Positions 1 through 8,040 are shown, numbered from the stretch's first letter. The stretch: DNA of 64,000 nt from Prescottella equi (GCF_020171745.1 NZ_JAIVAH010000004.1:124001-188000); one strand, 5' to 3'. Notes: a model not told the origin generated them from the sequence alone. Numbers and translations: made by a program.

Positions 1-597
1 GACACGGCACGTCGCATCACCGCCGGTGTCCTGATCGTCGCCGCCGCGGCTCTCCTGCTGCGCGACGGCCTGCGCGACTCGGGAGCGCCCGTCCTCGTCG
101 CGGCGCGCGATCTGACGCCCGGCACCATCCTCACCCCCGACGACGTCCGGGCGGTCGATCGCTTGGATCCGGACCTGCCCGAGGGGTCCGTGCGCGTCGT
201 CGCCGACGCCTCCGGCCGCACCGTCGCCTCACCGGTCCGGGCGGGCGAGATCCTCACCGACGTCCGCCTACTCGGCCCTCGACTCACCGAGGCCGCCGCC
301 GGATCACCCGACGCGCGCATGGTGCCGGTCCGGCTGACGGATCCGGGTCTGTCCGAGCTCATCCGCGCCGGCGACCGTGTCGACGTCCTCACCGTGGATC
401 AGACGTCCGGGACCACCGAAGCGCGACGCCCCACCGCCACCGTGCTGGCGACCGATGCCACGGTCGTCCTCGTCGCCCCCGAATCGTCGGGTGGCGGACG
501 GCGCGACCGCGTGGTGATGCTCGCGCTGCCGGCACCGGCCGCGGGCGCGGTGGCGACGGCGTCGCTGACCGACGCGCTCACCGTGACACTGCGCTGA
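1..597 (+). CDS. SAF-domain protein, 5' truncated by the window edge
   Basis: The frame is open from base 1 and ends at TGA 595-597, so the N-terminus lies outside the window. The visible part begins with a hydrophobic stretch (ITAGVLIVAAAALLL), suggesting one membrane anchor. It continues with APVLVAARDLTPGTILTPDDV, the typical opening of a SAF domain, and ends in a mixed beta-rich region. SAF proteins of this layout in actinobacteria resemble the CpaB/RcpC family of Flp pilus assembly, and the role here is probably envelope-linked. An internal ATG or GTG start is possible, but the domain clearly extends upstream of the first internal candidates. No neighbour in view confirms a pilus role. 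Confidence 0.7.
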   Translation, partial: DTARRITAGVLIVAAAALLLRDGLRDSGAPVLVAARDLTPGTILTPDDVRAVDRLDPDLPEGSVRVVADASGRTVASPVRAGEILTDVRLLGPRLTEAAAGSPDARMVPVRLTDPGLSELIRAGDRVDVLTVDQTSGTTEARRPTATVLATDATVVLVAPESSGGGRRDRVVMLALPAPAAGAVATASLTDALTVTLR

Positions 598-643
598 CGA
601 CCCCCGCCTCGCATCCCGGTCAATTAGGGTCGCTGGTGCACTC

Positions 644-664
644 GACATCCGCATGACATCCGCA
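644..664 (+). repeat. Two copies of GACATCCGCA with 11-bp period upstream of mscL
   Basis: GACATCCGCA occurs at 644-653 and again at 655-664, separated by one base, 15 bases before the mscL ATG. An 11-bp direct repeat matches one helical turn, so it could be an operator for a tandem-binding regulator. It could also be chance. It differs from the MprA-type repeats elsewhere in the window. Confidence 0.35.
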
Positions 665-678
665 CCGAGGGGGCACAG

Positions 679-1113
679 ATGCTCAAGGGATTCAAGGACT
701 TCCTGCTCCGGGGAAACGTTCTCGATCTGGCCGTCGCCGTCGTGATCGGCGCGGCATTCACCGCGATCGTGACCGCGTTCACCGGGAACATCATCGAACC
801 GCTCATCGCGGCGCTCGGCGGCGACAACGACCTCGGCTTGGGAAAGGAGCTCGTCGAAGGAAACCACGCGACGTTCGTCGACATCGGTGCCGTGATCACC
901 GCGATCATCAACTTCGTCATCATCGCGGCGGTGGTCTACTTCGTCCTGATCGTGCCCGCGAACGCCGCGAAGGCCCGTTTCGCGACGGTGAAAGAGGACA
1001 AGAAGGCCAGCGAGGCCGATCTCCTCATCCAGATCCGCGACATCCTGGCCGAGGGAAGGATCGGCAAGTCGTCGGCCTCACCGGACGGCAAGCACACCCA
1101 GGTCGACGACTGA
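679..1113 (+). CDS. mscL: Large-conductance mechanosensitive channel MscL
   Basis: MscL forms a homopentameric pore in the inner membrane that opens under extreme tension and releases solutes on hypo-osmotic shock. The 144-aa product has the expected cytoplasmic N-terminal helix (MLKGFKDFLLRGNVLDLAVAV). TM1 follows with the conserved VIGAAFTAIV gating segment, then a periplasmic loop around residues 48-70 and TM2 (AVITAIINFVIIAAVVYFVL). The C-terminus is charged and lies in the cytoplasm. The length is normal for actinobacteria. An RBS-like GAGGGGG precedes the ATG. The gene converges on the moaB-side genes, as mscL (Rv0985c) does beside moaB2 in M. tuberculosis. Confidence 0.97.
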   Translation: MLKGFKDFLLRGNVLDLAVAVVIGAAFTAIVTAFTGNIIEPLIAALGGDNDLGLGKELVEGNHATFVDIGAVITAIINFVIIAAVVYFVLIVPANAAKARFATVKEDKKASEADLLIQIRDILAEGRIGKSSASPDGKHTQVDD

Positions 1114-1132
1114 CCTTTCCGCAGAACCGATC

Positions 1133-1303
1133 TCAGCCGTGGTGCGGCGGCACCTGACGACGCAGCCAGTCGTCCTGGGTGCCGCCTGCGTCGCCGCGTG
1201 AGTCGCCGTCACGGGACCGCTCGTCCGACGTCTGGTCGGGCAGGACCGTCCCGAACACGGCGTCCAGCCGTGCCCGGTCGATTCCCTTCTTCTTTTCCTG
1301 CAT
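1133..1303 (-). CDS. Small conserved-type protein downstream of moaB (56 aa)
   Basis: A 56-aa frame starts with ATG at 1303, two bases after the moaB stop, and ends at TGA 1133-1135. Translation gives MQEKKKGIDRARLDAVFG near the start and DDWLRRQVPPHHG at the end, with a hydrophilic Ser/Asp/Gly-rich middle. There is no signal peptide or membrane segment. The tight spacing and non-random ends suggest a real cotranscribed gene. I recall similar small proteins beside moaB2 in related actinobacteria but cannot name a function. It is shorter than most automatic cutoffs and could easily be missed. Confidence 0.6.
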   Translation of the reverse strand: MQEKKKGIDRARLDAVFGTVLPDQTSDERSRDGDSRGDAGGTQDDWLRRQVPPHHG

Positions 1304-1305
1304 CA

Positions 1306-1800
1306 CTACTCGTCGATCGCCGACAACTGGCCGATGACGTGGCTCGCGAGCGGCGTCAGCGTTGCCATGCCGTCACGCACGGCCGCGCGCGACGACGCGA
1401 GGTTGGCGACCAGGGTGCTGCCCGAGATGCCGACCAGCCCACGCGAGATCACCGCGTCGACCGCGCCGGCCGCCAGACCCGACGACCTGAGCGCCTCACT
1501 GATACCGGGCAACTCGCGATCGAGCACGTCGGCGGTCGCCTCCGGTGTGACGTCGCGCGGGGTGACGCCGGTGCCGCCGACCGAGATCACCAGGTCGACA
1601 CCGCCGATGACCGCGGTGTTGAGCGCGTTGCGGATCTCCACCTCGTCCGCGGTCACCGCGACCGTCGCGTCCACCAGGAATCCGGCTTCGGTGAGCAGTT
1701 CGGTGACCAGCGGGCCCGTCGAGTCGAGGTCGCCGTGGGCGGTGCGATCGTCGACGATGACGACGAGTGCCCGCCCGGCCATCGGTGATTCGAGTTCCAT
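1306..1800 (-). CDS. moaB2: MoaB/Mog-family molybdenum cofactor protein
   Basis: The family adenylylates molybdopterin before metal insertion, or is a paralogue of that enzyme. The product is 164 aa from ATG 1800. It shows the MoCF-binding fold, with ALVVIVDDRTAHGDLDSTGP at the start and the nucleotide/molybdopterin motif SVGGTGVTPRDVTPEA in the middle. The ATG at 1800 is chosen over an upstream in-frame ATG because homology begins there and a -10-like TACGGT sits 7 bases upstream, fitting a leaderless transcript. The gene lies between pepD and mscL, the position of moaB2 (Rv0984) in M. tuberculosis, and is probably a separate unit from pepD. Confidence 0.92.
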   Translation of the reverse strand: MELESPMAGRALVVIVDDRTAHGDLDSTGPLVTELLTEAGFLVDATVAVTADEVEIRNALNTAVIGGVDLVISVGGTGVTPRDVTPEATADVLDRELPGISEALRSSGLAAGAVDAVISRGLVGISGSTLVANLASSRAAVRDGMATLTPLASHVIGQLSAIDE

Positions 1801-1807
1801 GGTTCCC

Positions 1808-1813
1808 ACCGTA
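1808..1813 (-). promoter_or_regulatory. -10 element (TACGGT) of moaB
   Basis: TACGGT on the minus strand is 7 bases from the moaB ATG, placing the transcription start at or next to the start codon. No Shine-Dalgarno sequence lies between, which suggests a leaderless mRNA. Confidence 0.5.
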
Positions 1814-1880
1814 GTGGCAGCGCCCGACGACGTCCGGACGTGGCGGCGAATCCGCGGCGCCGGGCGCCTTCCGGAGTCCA

Positions 1881-3263
1881 TCAACGGCCGGCCGTGGTCG
1901 GCGCGGTGCCGAGTTCGACGTCGACGGTCTTGGTGTTGCCGGACTGGTCCTTGTACGTGACGCTCACCTTGTCGCCGGGCGCGTGCGACCGGATGGCGGC
2001 GATCAGCGAATCGCCGCTCGTGATCACCCGATCGTCGACCTTGGTGACGACAGCACCCTTGGGGATGCCGGCCTTCTCGGCCGGCCCGCCGCCGGTGACG
2101 TCGACGACCGTCGCGCCGCCCGCCGATTCCTTGGCCGACACCTGGACACCGATGATCGCCTGCGTCGCCTTGCCGGTCTTCACCAATTCGTCGGCGATGC
2201 GCCGGGCCTGGTCGACGGGGATCGCGAAGCCGAGGCCGATCGAACCGCCCTGTCCGCCGGCCGTCGCGATCGCCGTGTTGATGCCGATCAGCTGGCCATC
2301 CATGTTCACCAGCGCGCCACCCGAGTTACCCGGGTTGATCGCGGCATCGGTCTGGATCGCGTCGATCACGGTGTTCTGGTTGCCGGTCTCGCCGCTGGTC
2401 GACACCGGTCGGTCGAGCGCGGAGACGATGCCGGCCGTGACGGTGCCCGCCAGGCCGAGCGGCGAACCGATCGCGACGACCTCCTCGCCGACCTTGACGT
2501 CCTCGGAGGAGCCCAGTTCGATCGGCGTCAGCCCCGACTTGCCGTCGACCTTGATGACCGCGATATCGGACGTCGGGTCGGTGCCGACGAGTGTGGCCGG
2601 CGCCGTGCTGCCGTCGGCGAACGCGACCAGCAGTTTGCCGTCGGTGCCGCCGCCGGCGATGACGTGGTTGTTGGTCATGATCAGTCCGTCGGACGAGAGG
2701 ATCACGCCGGAACCCTCGCCTTCACCGCGGGTGCCCGCGACCTGGATCTGCACGACGCTCGGGACGACCTTCTCTGCGACGGCCTCGACCGAGCCCGCCG
2801 GCGCGTTCGACGCGGGGCTGGTGCTGGCCTTCGGCGCGTCTAGCGCGTTCGAGACGGGAGCGTTGCTGCCGTTGTTCGACGATGCGAGCGAGCCCACGAC
2901 ACCACCGATGCCGCCGCTCACGAGCGCGAGCGCGACGGCGCCGGCGACGAGGGCCGTCCGGCCCACCCGGCGAGGCTCGGAGGAGGGCAGCGGAGCACCC
3001 GTGGTGGGGAGGGTTCCCGTGGAGCCGACCGTCGGGATCTGCTCGGTCGGGCGGTAGCCCGCCTGGTAGCCGGGCTGCTGCGGGTAGCCCGGGTAGCCGG
3101 CGCCCTGCGGCGTCGTCGGGTGGTATCCGGCGCCTTGGCTCCACGGGTCGCGGGGAGCGGACGGCTGCTGCCCTTCGCCCTGCTGGTGGGCGTTCGGGGC
3201 GGGATGACCCTGGTAGGGATTGCCCTGGTTCGGGTCACCGTGAGGATTACGGTCGTCGGTCAT
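1881..3263 (-). CDS. pepD: HtrA-like membrane-anchored serine protease with PDZ domain
   Basis: This HtrA/DegP-type protease does quality control of exported proteins and feeds back on envelope-stress signalling. It has 460 aa. Residues 1-100 are Pro/Gln/Gly/Tyr-rich and cytoplasmic, one TM spans about 104-127, and the trypsin-like domain covers about 160-350. The catalytic triad is visible: H200 in TNNHVI, D233 in TSDIAV and S314 in GNSGG. A C-terminal PDZ domain covers about 365-455. The gene follows mprAB with a 165-base gap that contains an MprA-type box, so it probably has its own MprA-controlled promoter. It is the positional and domain equivalent of M. tuberculosis PepD (Rv0983). Confidence 0.95.
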   Translation of the reverse strand: MTDDRNPHGDPNQGNPYQGHPAPNAHQQGEGQQPSAPRDPWSQGAGYHPTTPQGAGYPGYPQQPGYQAGYRPTEQIPTVGSTGTLPTTGAPLPSSEPRRVGRTALVAGAVALALVSGGIGGVVGSLASSNNGSNAPVSNALDAPKASTSPASNAPAGSVEAVAEKVVPSVVQIQVAGTRGEGEGSGVILSSDGLIMTNNHVIAGGGTDGKLLVAFADGSTAPATLVGTDPTSDIAVIKVDGKSGLTPIELGSSEDVKVGEEVVAIGSPLGLAGTVTAGIVSALDRPVSTSGETGNQNTVIDAIQTDAAINPGNSGGALVNMDGQLIGINTAIATAGGQGGSIGLGFAIPVDQARRIADELVKTGKATQAIIGVQVSAKESAGGATVVDVTGGGPAEKAGIPKGAVVTKVDDRVITSGDSLIAAIRSHAPGDKVSVTYKDQSGNTKTVDVELGTAPTTAGR

Positions 3264-3337
3264 CGCACCGCTTTCTGTCCGGACCGCCTGTGTCGGGCGG
3301 CGCTGGTGGTCGCTGACTACCAGACTGCCCGGCCCGT

Positions 3338-3354
3338 CTGAGAGGCCGCTGAGA
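3338..3354 (-). promoter_or_regulatory. MprA-type box upstream of pepD
   Basis: On the minus strand the site reads TCTCAGCGGCCTCTCAG: two TCTCAG hexamers with 11-bp period. The same architecture, with the same CGG after the first hexamer, lies upstream of mprA. Tandem repeats one turn apart are typical of OmpR/PhoB-class regulators, and MprA is reported to bind direct repeats at its own and the pepD promoter. Confidence 0.75.
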
Positions 3355-3428
3355 CGGTCCTTTCAGTTTCCCGTGACCTTATCGCCCTGGCCAACAGGTC
3401 AATTCGGACACGAAACCGACCGGACGGG

Positions 3429-4895
3429 TCAGCGCCCGTCGGCCTCCGGCTCCCCCGGCAACACGATGCGGATCCGGGCGCCGCCCCGATCCGACGTCTC
3501 GACCGCGATCGTGCCGCCGTGCTTGACGACGACCTGCCGGACGATGGCCAGACCGAGGCCCGATCCCGGCATCGAGCGGGATGCGGTGGACCGGTAGAAC
3601 CGCTCGAAGACCAGTTCGCGGTCCTCGATCGGAATGCCGGGACCGGCGTCGTCGACGACGAGTTCGAGCAGCCGGTCGCCGATCTGCCGCATCGTGACGT
3701 CGACCCGTTCCCCGGTCGGGCTCCACTTGGCCGCGTTGTCGAGGACGTTGAGGACCGCACGGGACAGCCCGGCCTGGTCGCCGTAGATGAACCACGGCGT
3801 CGTCTGCGCCTCGAAGTCGATCTCGTTGCGGCGGCGCCGCGCCTTCTCCAGAGATCGTTCGACGACCTCGCTCAGATCGACGAGTTCGAACACCGTCTCG
3901 GGGGCGTCCTCGCGGGCCAGGTCGACGAGGTCGCCGACGAGCGTGGACAGCTCCTCGATCTGCGCGACGACGTCCGCGCGCAGATCGGCCATGTCCTCGT
4001 CGGGGATGCTCGGCGCACCGGGGCGGCTGGACGCGATCAGCAGCTCCATGTTGGTGCGCAGGGACGTCAGCGGCGTGCGCAGTTCGTGCCCGGCGTCCGC
4101 CACCAGGCGGCTCTGCCGATTCCGCGACTCCCCCAGTGCACGGAGCATCGTGTTGAAACTGGTGGTGAGTCGGGCGAGTTCGTCGTTGCCGGTCACCGGG
4201 ATGGGCGTGAGGTCGTCGGTGCGGGCGACGCGTTCGGCCGCGGCGGTCAGCCGGGCGATCGGCCGCAGACCGGTCCGTCCCACAGTGGTGCCGGCGGCCG
4301 CCGCGAGCACGACGCCGCAGCCGCCCACCACGAACAGCACCCATGCGAGGCGGTCGAGCACGTCCTCGGTGGGTTCGAGGCGCTGCGCGATCACCAGGGT
4401 GCTGCCGTCGCGGGTCCGCTCGGCCAGTACCCGGTTGCCCTCGACGGTCCGCAGCGACGAGTCGAGTTGCCCGCGGGCGACGGCGAGTTCGGCGGGTCCG
4501 ATCGGCACCACGGAACCCGGCGGAATGTACTTGTTCAGGTCCGGGAAGATCAGCGCCACACTGATATCGGTGGTGTAGAGGGTGGCGCCCGCGATGTACC
4601 GCGGATCGAACGTGATGAGGTCGTTGTCGACGATCGCCGATGCGCGGGAACGCAGTTGGTGGTCCACGTCCGCGTACAGCGCCCGCGACACCACCGCGTA
4701 CGCGGCGAACGCCATCAGCGCCACAGCGATCGCGACGACCGACGTCGCGAGCAGCGTCACGCGCCAGCGCAGCGACACCGACCGCGTCAACGGCATCGGG
4801 GGCCGCATCTCGTGCTGCACGGGCCGCATGGGGCGGAACGGGGGCAGCGGACCGGGCTGTGGCGCCGGACCGGACCGGCCGAAGGGCGTACCCAT
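3429..4895 (-). CDS. mprB: Envelope-stress sensor histidine kinase MprB
   Basis: MprB senses surface stress and phosphorylates MprA. The 488-aa product has a proline-rich cytoplasmic N-terminus, TM1 at about 43-67, an extracytoplasmic sensor region of about 115 residues and TM2 at about 186-204. A HAMP linker (RTGLRPIARLTAAAERVA) follows, then the dimerisation box with phospho-acceptor H270 in DAGHELRTPLTSLR, and a HATPase domain with N box (DNAAKWSP), G1 (DDAGPGIP) and G2 (GSGLGLAIV). ATG 4895 shares one base with the mprA stop (TGATG), so the two genes are translationally coupled. Domain order and many segments match M. tuberculosis MprB. Confidence 0.96.
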   Translation of the reverse strand: MGTPFGRSGPAPQPGPLPPFRPMRPVQHEMRPPMPLTRSVSLRWRVTLLATSVVAIAVALMAFAAYAVVSRALYADVDHQLRSRASAIVDNDLITFDPRYIAGATLYTTDISVALIFPDLNKYIPPGSVVPIGPAELAVARGQLDSSLRTVEGNRVLAERTRDGSTLVIAQRLEPTEDVLDRLAWVLFVVGGCGVVLAAAAGTTVGRTGLRPIARLTAAAERVARTDDLTPIPVTGNDELARLTTSFNTMLRALGESRNRQSRLVADAGHELRTPLTSLRTNMELLIASSRPGAPSIPDEDMADLRADVVAQIEELSTLVGDLVDLAREDAPETVFELVDLSEVVERSLEKARRRRNEIDFEAQTTPWFIYGDQAGLSRAVLNVLDNAAKWSPTGERVDVTMRQIGDRLLELVVDDAGPGIPIEDRELVFERFYRSTASRSMPGSGLGLAIVRQVVVKHGGTIAVETSDRGGARIRIVLPGEPEADGR

Positions 4896-5581
4896 CACGG
4901 AGGCGTCTCCCGCAGGACGTAGCCGACACCGCGCACCGTGTGGATGAGGCGCGGCTCGCCGTCCGCCTCGGTCTTGCGGCGCAGGTAACCGACGTACACC
5001 TCGAGCGCGTTGCCCGACGTCGGGAAGTCGTAGCCCCACACCTCCTCGAGGATGCGGCTGCGGGACAGGACCCGGCGCGGGTTCGCCATCAGCATCTCGA
5101 GCAGCGAGAACTCGGTGCGGGTGAGGCTGATCGATCGCCCGCCGCGGGTCACCTCCCGGGTCACCGGATCCAGCGTCAGGTCCTCGAACGTCATCGCCTC
5201 GGAGTCGTCACCGGCCACCGGCGCCGTCCGGCGCAGCAGCGCGCGCAGGCGGGCCAGCAACTCCTCGAGCGCGAACGGCTTGGGCAGGTAGTCGTCGGCT
5301 CCGGCGTCCAGGCCGGCCACTCGCTCCGACACCGAATCACGGGCGGTGAGAACGAGAATCGGCAGATCGTCGCCGGTGCTGCGCAGGCGACGGCAGACCT
5401 CGAGGCCGTCCAGGCGCGGCATCATCACATCGAGCACGAGCGCATCGGGGCGCGACGCCGTGACCTTCTCGAGGGCGTCCATCCCGTCGACAGCGAGGTC
5501 GACCGTGTAGCCGTTGAAGCTCAGGGATCGCCGCAGCGACTCCCGCACCGCCCGGTCGTCGTCGACCACCAATATGCGCAT
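4895..5581 (-). CDS. mprA: OmpR-family response regulator MprA
   Basis: MprA is the DNA-binding partner of MprB and controls stress genes such as pepD and extracytoplasmic sigma factors in mycobacteria. The 228-aa product has a receiver domain with the acidic pocket D7-D9, phospho-acceptor D51 (LVLDVMMP), a conserved LTARD segment and Lys in PKPF. A C-terminal winged helix follows, with [20 protein letters not shown] and the terminal VRGVGYVLR wing. Its stop overlaps the mprB start. A box of two TCTCAG repeats ends 23 bases upstream of the ATG, indicating autoregulation. Confidence 0.97.
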   Translation of the reverse strand: MRILVVDDDRAVRESLRRSLSFNGYTVDLAVDGMDALEKVTASRPDALVLDVMMPRLDGLEVCRRLRSTGDDLPILVLTARDSVSERVAGLDAGADDYLPKPFALEELLARLRALLRRTAPVAGDDSEAMTFEDLTLDPVTREVTRGGRSISLTRTEFSLLEMLMANPRRVLSRSRILEEVWGYDFPTSGNALEVYVGYLRRKTEADGEPRLIHTVRGVGYVLRETPP

Positions 5582-5603
5582 GCCGACATTTTGACCCCAC
5601 CGA

Positions 5604-5620
5604 CTGAGATCCCGCTGAGA
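5604..5620 (-). promoter_or_regulatory. MprA-type box upstream of mprA
   Basis: The minus strand reads TCTCAGCGGGATCTCAG, differing from the pepD box only in the two bases before the second hexamer. It sits 23 bases upstream of the mprA ATG, a position suited to autoregulation of the mprAB operon. Confidence 0.75.
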
Positions 5621-5643
5621 GGATCCCGTTCACGCGTGTCGGG

Positions 5644-6255
5644 TCACTCCCGGGACAACCGCGGACCGGGCAGGGACCATCGCCGCCACATCGCGAGCAG
5701 GCGCAACCCCGACGCCACCACCGTGCCGATCACGAGCGAGGTGTCGTCGGTCAGACCCGCCGACGTCCCCGCCACCACGAGCCCGGCCCCCAGCAGCGCC
5801 GGGATGGCGTACAGGTCGCGGTGCAGCAGCAGCGGCACCTCGTTCACCAGGACGTCGCGCAGGATGCCGCCGCCGATGGCGGTGGTGGCCCCGATCAGCA
5901 CCGACGCGAGTACCCCGGCACCGGCGTCGAGCGCGATCACGGCGCCGGTGCTCGCGAACAACCCCATGCCGAGCGCGTCGAGCACCAGGATCTCCCGGCG
6001 CAGCTTGCCGAGCGCCGAGTGCAGGAAGAACACCACGACGGACGTCGCGACCGCCGTCCCGAACAGCGGCCAGCTGGTCAACGACGTCGGCGGATGGATC
6101 CCGAGCAGGATGTCACGCACGATACCGCCGCCGATGCCTGTGAAGACTCCGACGACGCACACCCCGAAGACGTCGAAGCGCTTGCTGACCCCGACGAGGG
6201 CACCGGACGCGGCGAACGCGACGATGCCCACCAGCTCGAGGATCTTCAGCAGCAC
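5644..6255 (-). CDS. TRIC-type cation channel / YicG-family membrane protein
   Basis: The 203-aa protein is almost wholly membrane-embedded, with about six to seven hydrophobic helices. It shows the internal duplication of the UPF0126/TRIC family: the loop GGGIVRDILLG near residues 43-53 recurs as GGGILRDVLV in the second half. Prokaryotic TRIC proteins form trimeric channels for monovalent cations, though the physiological role in actinobacteria is not established. The start is GTG at 6255. The gene lies between mprA and the ribosomal-protein island in the same orientation, so readthrough from rpmF is possible. Confidence 0.88.
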   Translation of the reverse strand: MLLKILELVGIVAFAASGALVGVSKRFDVFGVCVVGVFTGIGGGIVRDILLGIHPPTSLTSWPLFGTAVATSVVVFFLHSALGKLRREILVLDALGMGLFASTGAVIALDAGAGVLASVLIGATTAIGGGILRDVLVNEVPLLLHRDLYAIPALLGAGLVVAGTSAGLTDDTSLVIGTVVASGLRLLAMWRRWSLPGPRLSRE

Positions 6256-6288
6256 GCCGACAGCCTCGCACGGACGCCGTGTCGACGA

Positions 6289-6461
6289 TCACAGGCGCGA
6301 CGGATCGATCACCCCCAGTCGAATACCGCGGACCAGCCGTCGCGGTACGCGGAACGACTGTCCGCCCACGGTCACCGTCACCAGATCGGGGCAGCCGTCT
6401 TCCACTGTGCTCGCCGGCTTCGGGTGTTGGCACGCGACAGGCGCCGCTTCGGTACCGCCAT
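6289..6461 (-). pseudogene. rpmF: Ribosomal protein L32 gene with an internal -1 frameshift
   Basis: From ATG 6461, three bases after the rpmE2 stop, the frame gives a perfect L32 N-terminus (MAVPKRRLSRANTRSRRAQW, then KTAAP) but hits TGA at 6378-6380 after 27 residues. The L32 C-terminus (DLVTVTVGGQSFRVPRRLV, ending DPSRL) continues in another frame to the stop at 6289-6291. Adding one C to the CCCC run just before the GATCTG segment would rejoin both halves into 57 aa, the normal L32 length. This is therefore either a one-base deletion or a sequencing error in a C homopolymer. M. tuberculosis rpmF (Rv0979A) also lies near mprA, so this may be the main L32 copy. Confidence 0.85.
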
Positions 6462-6464
6462 CGC

Positions 6465-6734
6465 TCAGTCCCCCAGGCTTCCACGACGGACCCGGCGGCC
6501 GTATCGGCGCTCGAACCTCTCGACCCGGCCCTCGGTGTCGACGATGCGGTCCGCTCCCGTCCAGAACGGGTGGGACGCGCAGGTGACGTCGACGACGACC
6601 AGCGGATAGCTTCGACCGTCCTCCCACACCACGGTGCGGTCGGTGCGTGCCGTCGACCTCGTCAGAAACGCCGTCCCGGTGTTCGCGTCCTGGAACACCA
6701 CGGGTCGGTAGTCGGGATGGATTCCGGTTTTCAC
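6465..6734 (-). CDS. rpmE2: Ribosomal protein L31 type B (zinc-independent)
   Basis: L31 type B replaces the zinc-binding L31 in the 50S subunit when zinc is scarce. The 89-aa product begins [19 protein letters not shown] and carries the type-B signature ASHPFWTG. It lacks the CxxC zinc knuckle and has one Cys only. The start is GTG 6734, which overlaps the stop of the CobW-like gene by four bases (GTGA), so the two are translationally coupled. It is the second gene of a minus-strand operon (cobW-like, rpmE2, rpmF) that diverges from four more zinc-free ribosomal protein genes over shared Zur-type sites. Confidence 0.95.
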   Translation of the reverse strand: MKTGIHPDYRPVVFQDANTGTAFLTRSTARTDRTVVWEDGRSYPLVVVDVTCASHPFWTGADRIVDTEGRVERFERRYGRRVRRGSLGD

Positions 6735-7975
6735 GATGCCTTCTCTCCGTTCTTCTCGAGCGCGCCCAGGGGTGCCCCGGCGCACGGGTCGGTGTGGAAC
6801 TCGCCGAACGGGTCGTCCCAGGTGGGCCACGACGCCTCGTCGACGAGTTCGCGTTCGGTGAGCAGCGCCCACCCGAGTGCGGCGGTGATCTCCGCGGGTT
6901 CGACGTCGTGAACCAGGGCCACGATCGAGGTGTCCCGGTCGCCGAACCGCGCATCCCACCCGAGGGCCGCGAGAGCCAGGCGCTCCGGATCGACGACCGA
7001 AACTTCTTCGTCGGTCATGTCGGCGCGCCAGCGGTCGGCAGCGGCCACTCGTAGTCCCCCGCCGGCGGATTCGAGCCACAGCGCGACGTCGGGGCGGGTC
7101 GCGAGCCAGAGTCGACCGCGGGCGGTGACGACACCGTCGAGCAGGACGTCGATCGCCTCGTGCAGTCGGCCCGGATGGAACGGGCGGCGCGCCGTGAACT
7201 CGACGAGCGCGACGCCGTGATCCTCGTCGAGCGGCGGGCGCCCGCGCAGCAGCGGCGAGTGGGCACCGTCGACTCGACCGCGCCGGGCGTCGGCGCCGAT
7301 GCGCGGCACGAGCGCGGGTCCGTCCGCGACCGACGAGATCGGGGCGCCCGGCGCGAGCCGGGCGAGCACCGCGCGAACCCTGTGTATCGACCACGGGTCG
7401 GACGCGGCGTCGTCGACCACGAGCGCGTCGGCGAACGCGACCTGCCCCACCGCGACCTGCGCGACGGTCCGGTCGTCGTCGAGGTCCTCGTCGCCGGTCA
7501 CCGCGTCCCACCACCCGTCGACGTCGAGGCAGGTGACGACGCCCTCGACCCGGACGTCGCGGGCGGCCGGCCCGTCGATCTGCCCGACGACGCCTACCAC
7601 CGGCACGTGTTCGATCGCCCAGCACACCGCCTCGGGCTCGAACGCGGGGTCGAGTTCGAGGACGACCCGATGCACCGAGCTGCGCGCATGCAACTTCCGT
7701 AGCAATGGCAGCAGGTCGTACCGCAGCGTGCAGGACACGCACCCGTGGGCGAGTTCGAGGATCTCCACGGTCACCGCCGGGGCGTCGACCGATCCGGTCG
7801 TGATCGTCCGGCGCACGACCCCCTGCCCCAGGTCGGCGAGATCGTGACGGACCACGACGGTGCCCGTGTCCGCGTCACCGAGGAACGAGCGGGCCGTTTC
7901 GTGCACCGGCCCGCTCCACCCGCTCACGAGCACCAGTGGAGTGCGGCCGTCCGGTAGCTCCGACAGCGCAGCCAC
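6731..7975 (-). CDS. CobW/COG0523-like protein of the zinc-starvation operon (Mrf-like)
   Basis: The 414-aa protein has the CobW layout. The GCVSC segment (residues 78-82) matches the family metal-binding GCxxC motif, and the CobW C-terminal domain is recognisable (about 270-400, including [16 protein letters not shown]). The N-terminal P-loop is degenerate: [14 protein letters not shown] occupies the Walker A site without GxxxxGK[ST], so canonical GTP binding looks lost. In M. smegmatis the CobW-like gene beside the zinc-free ribosomal proteins encodes Mrf, which helps load a hibernation factor onto ribosomes; by context this is a candidate equivalent. GTG 7975 is chosen because AAAGGGG lies 6 bases upstream and an earlier in-frame ATG would place the start beyond the first Zur box. 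Confidence 0.82.
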   Translation of the reverse strand: MAALSELPDGRTPLVLVSGWSGPVHETARSFLGDADTGTVVVRHDLADLGQGVVRRTITTGSVDAPAVTVEILELAHGCVSCTLRYDLLPLLRKLHARSSVHRVVLELDPAFEPEAVCWAIEHVPVVGVVGQIDGPAARDVRVEGVVTCLDVDGWWDAVTGDEDLDDDRTVAQVAVGQVAFADALVVDDAASDPWSIHRVRAVLARLAPGAPISSVADGPALVPRIGADARRGRVDGAHSPLLRGRPPLDEDHGVALVEFTARRPFHPGRLHEAIDVLLDGVVTARGRLWLATRPDVALWLESAGGGLRVAAADRWRADMTDEEVSVVDPERLALAALGWDARFGDRDTSIVALVHDVEPAEITAALGWALLTERELVDEASWPTWDDPFGEFHTDPCAGAPLGALEKNGEKAS

Positions 7976-7989
7976 AATCAACCCCTTTC

Positions 7990-8002
7990 GAAAACGATTG
8001 TC
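7990..8002. promoter_or_regulatory. Zur-type box 1 in the divergent ribosomal-protein promoter region
   Basis: GAAAACGATTGTC is an imperfect inverted repeat (GAAAA-N3-TTGTC) within an AT-rich patch that stands out in this GC-rich sequence. It resembles actinobacterial Zur sites with a GAAAATGATTTTC core. It overlaps the upstream region of the CobW-like operon. Confidence 0.7.
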
Positions 8003-8040
8003 ATTAACGATTGAGGAGGATACGCTCATTCCGTGTTATC

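Noticed and set aside
6378-6461. Programmed frameshifting in rpmF
   Set aside because: No slippery heptamer or clear downstream structure was seen, and ribosomal protein L32 is not known to use recoding; deletion or sequencing error is simpler.
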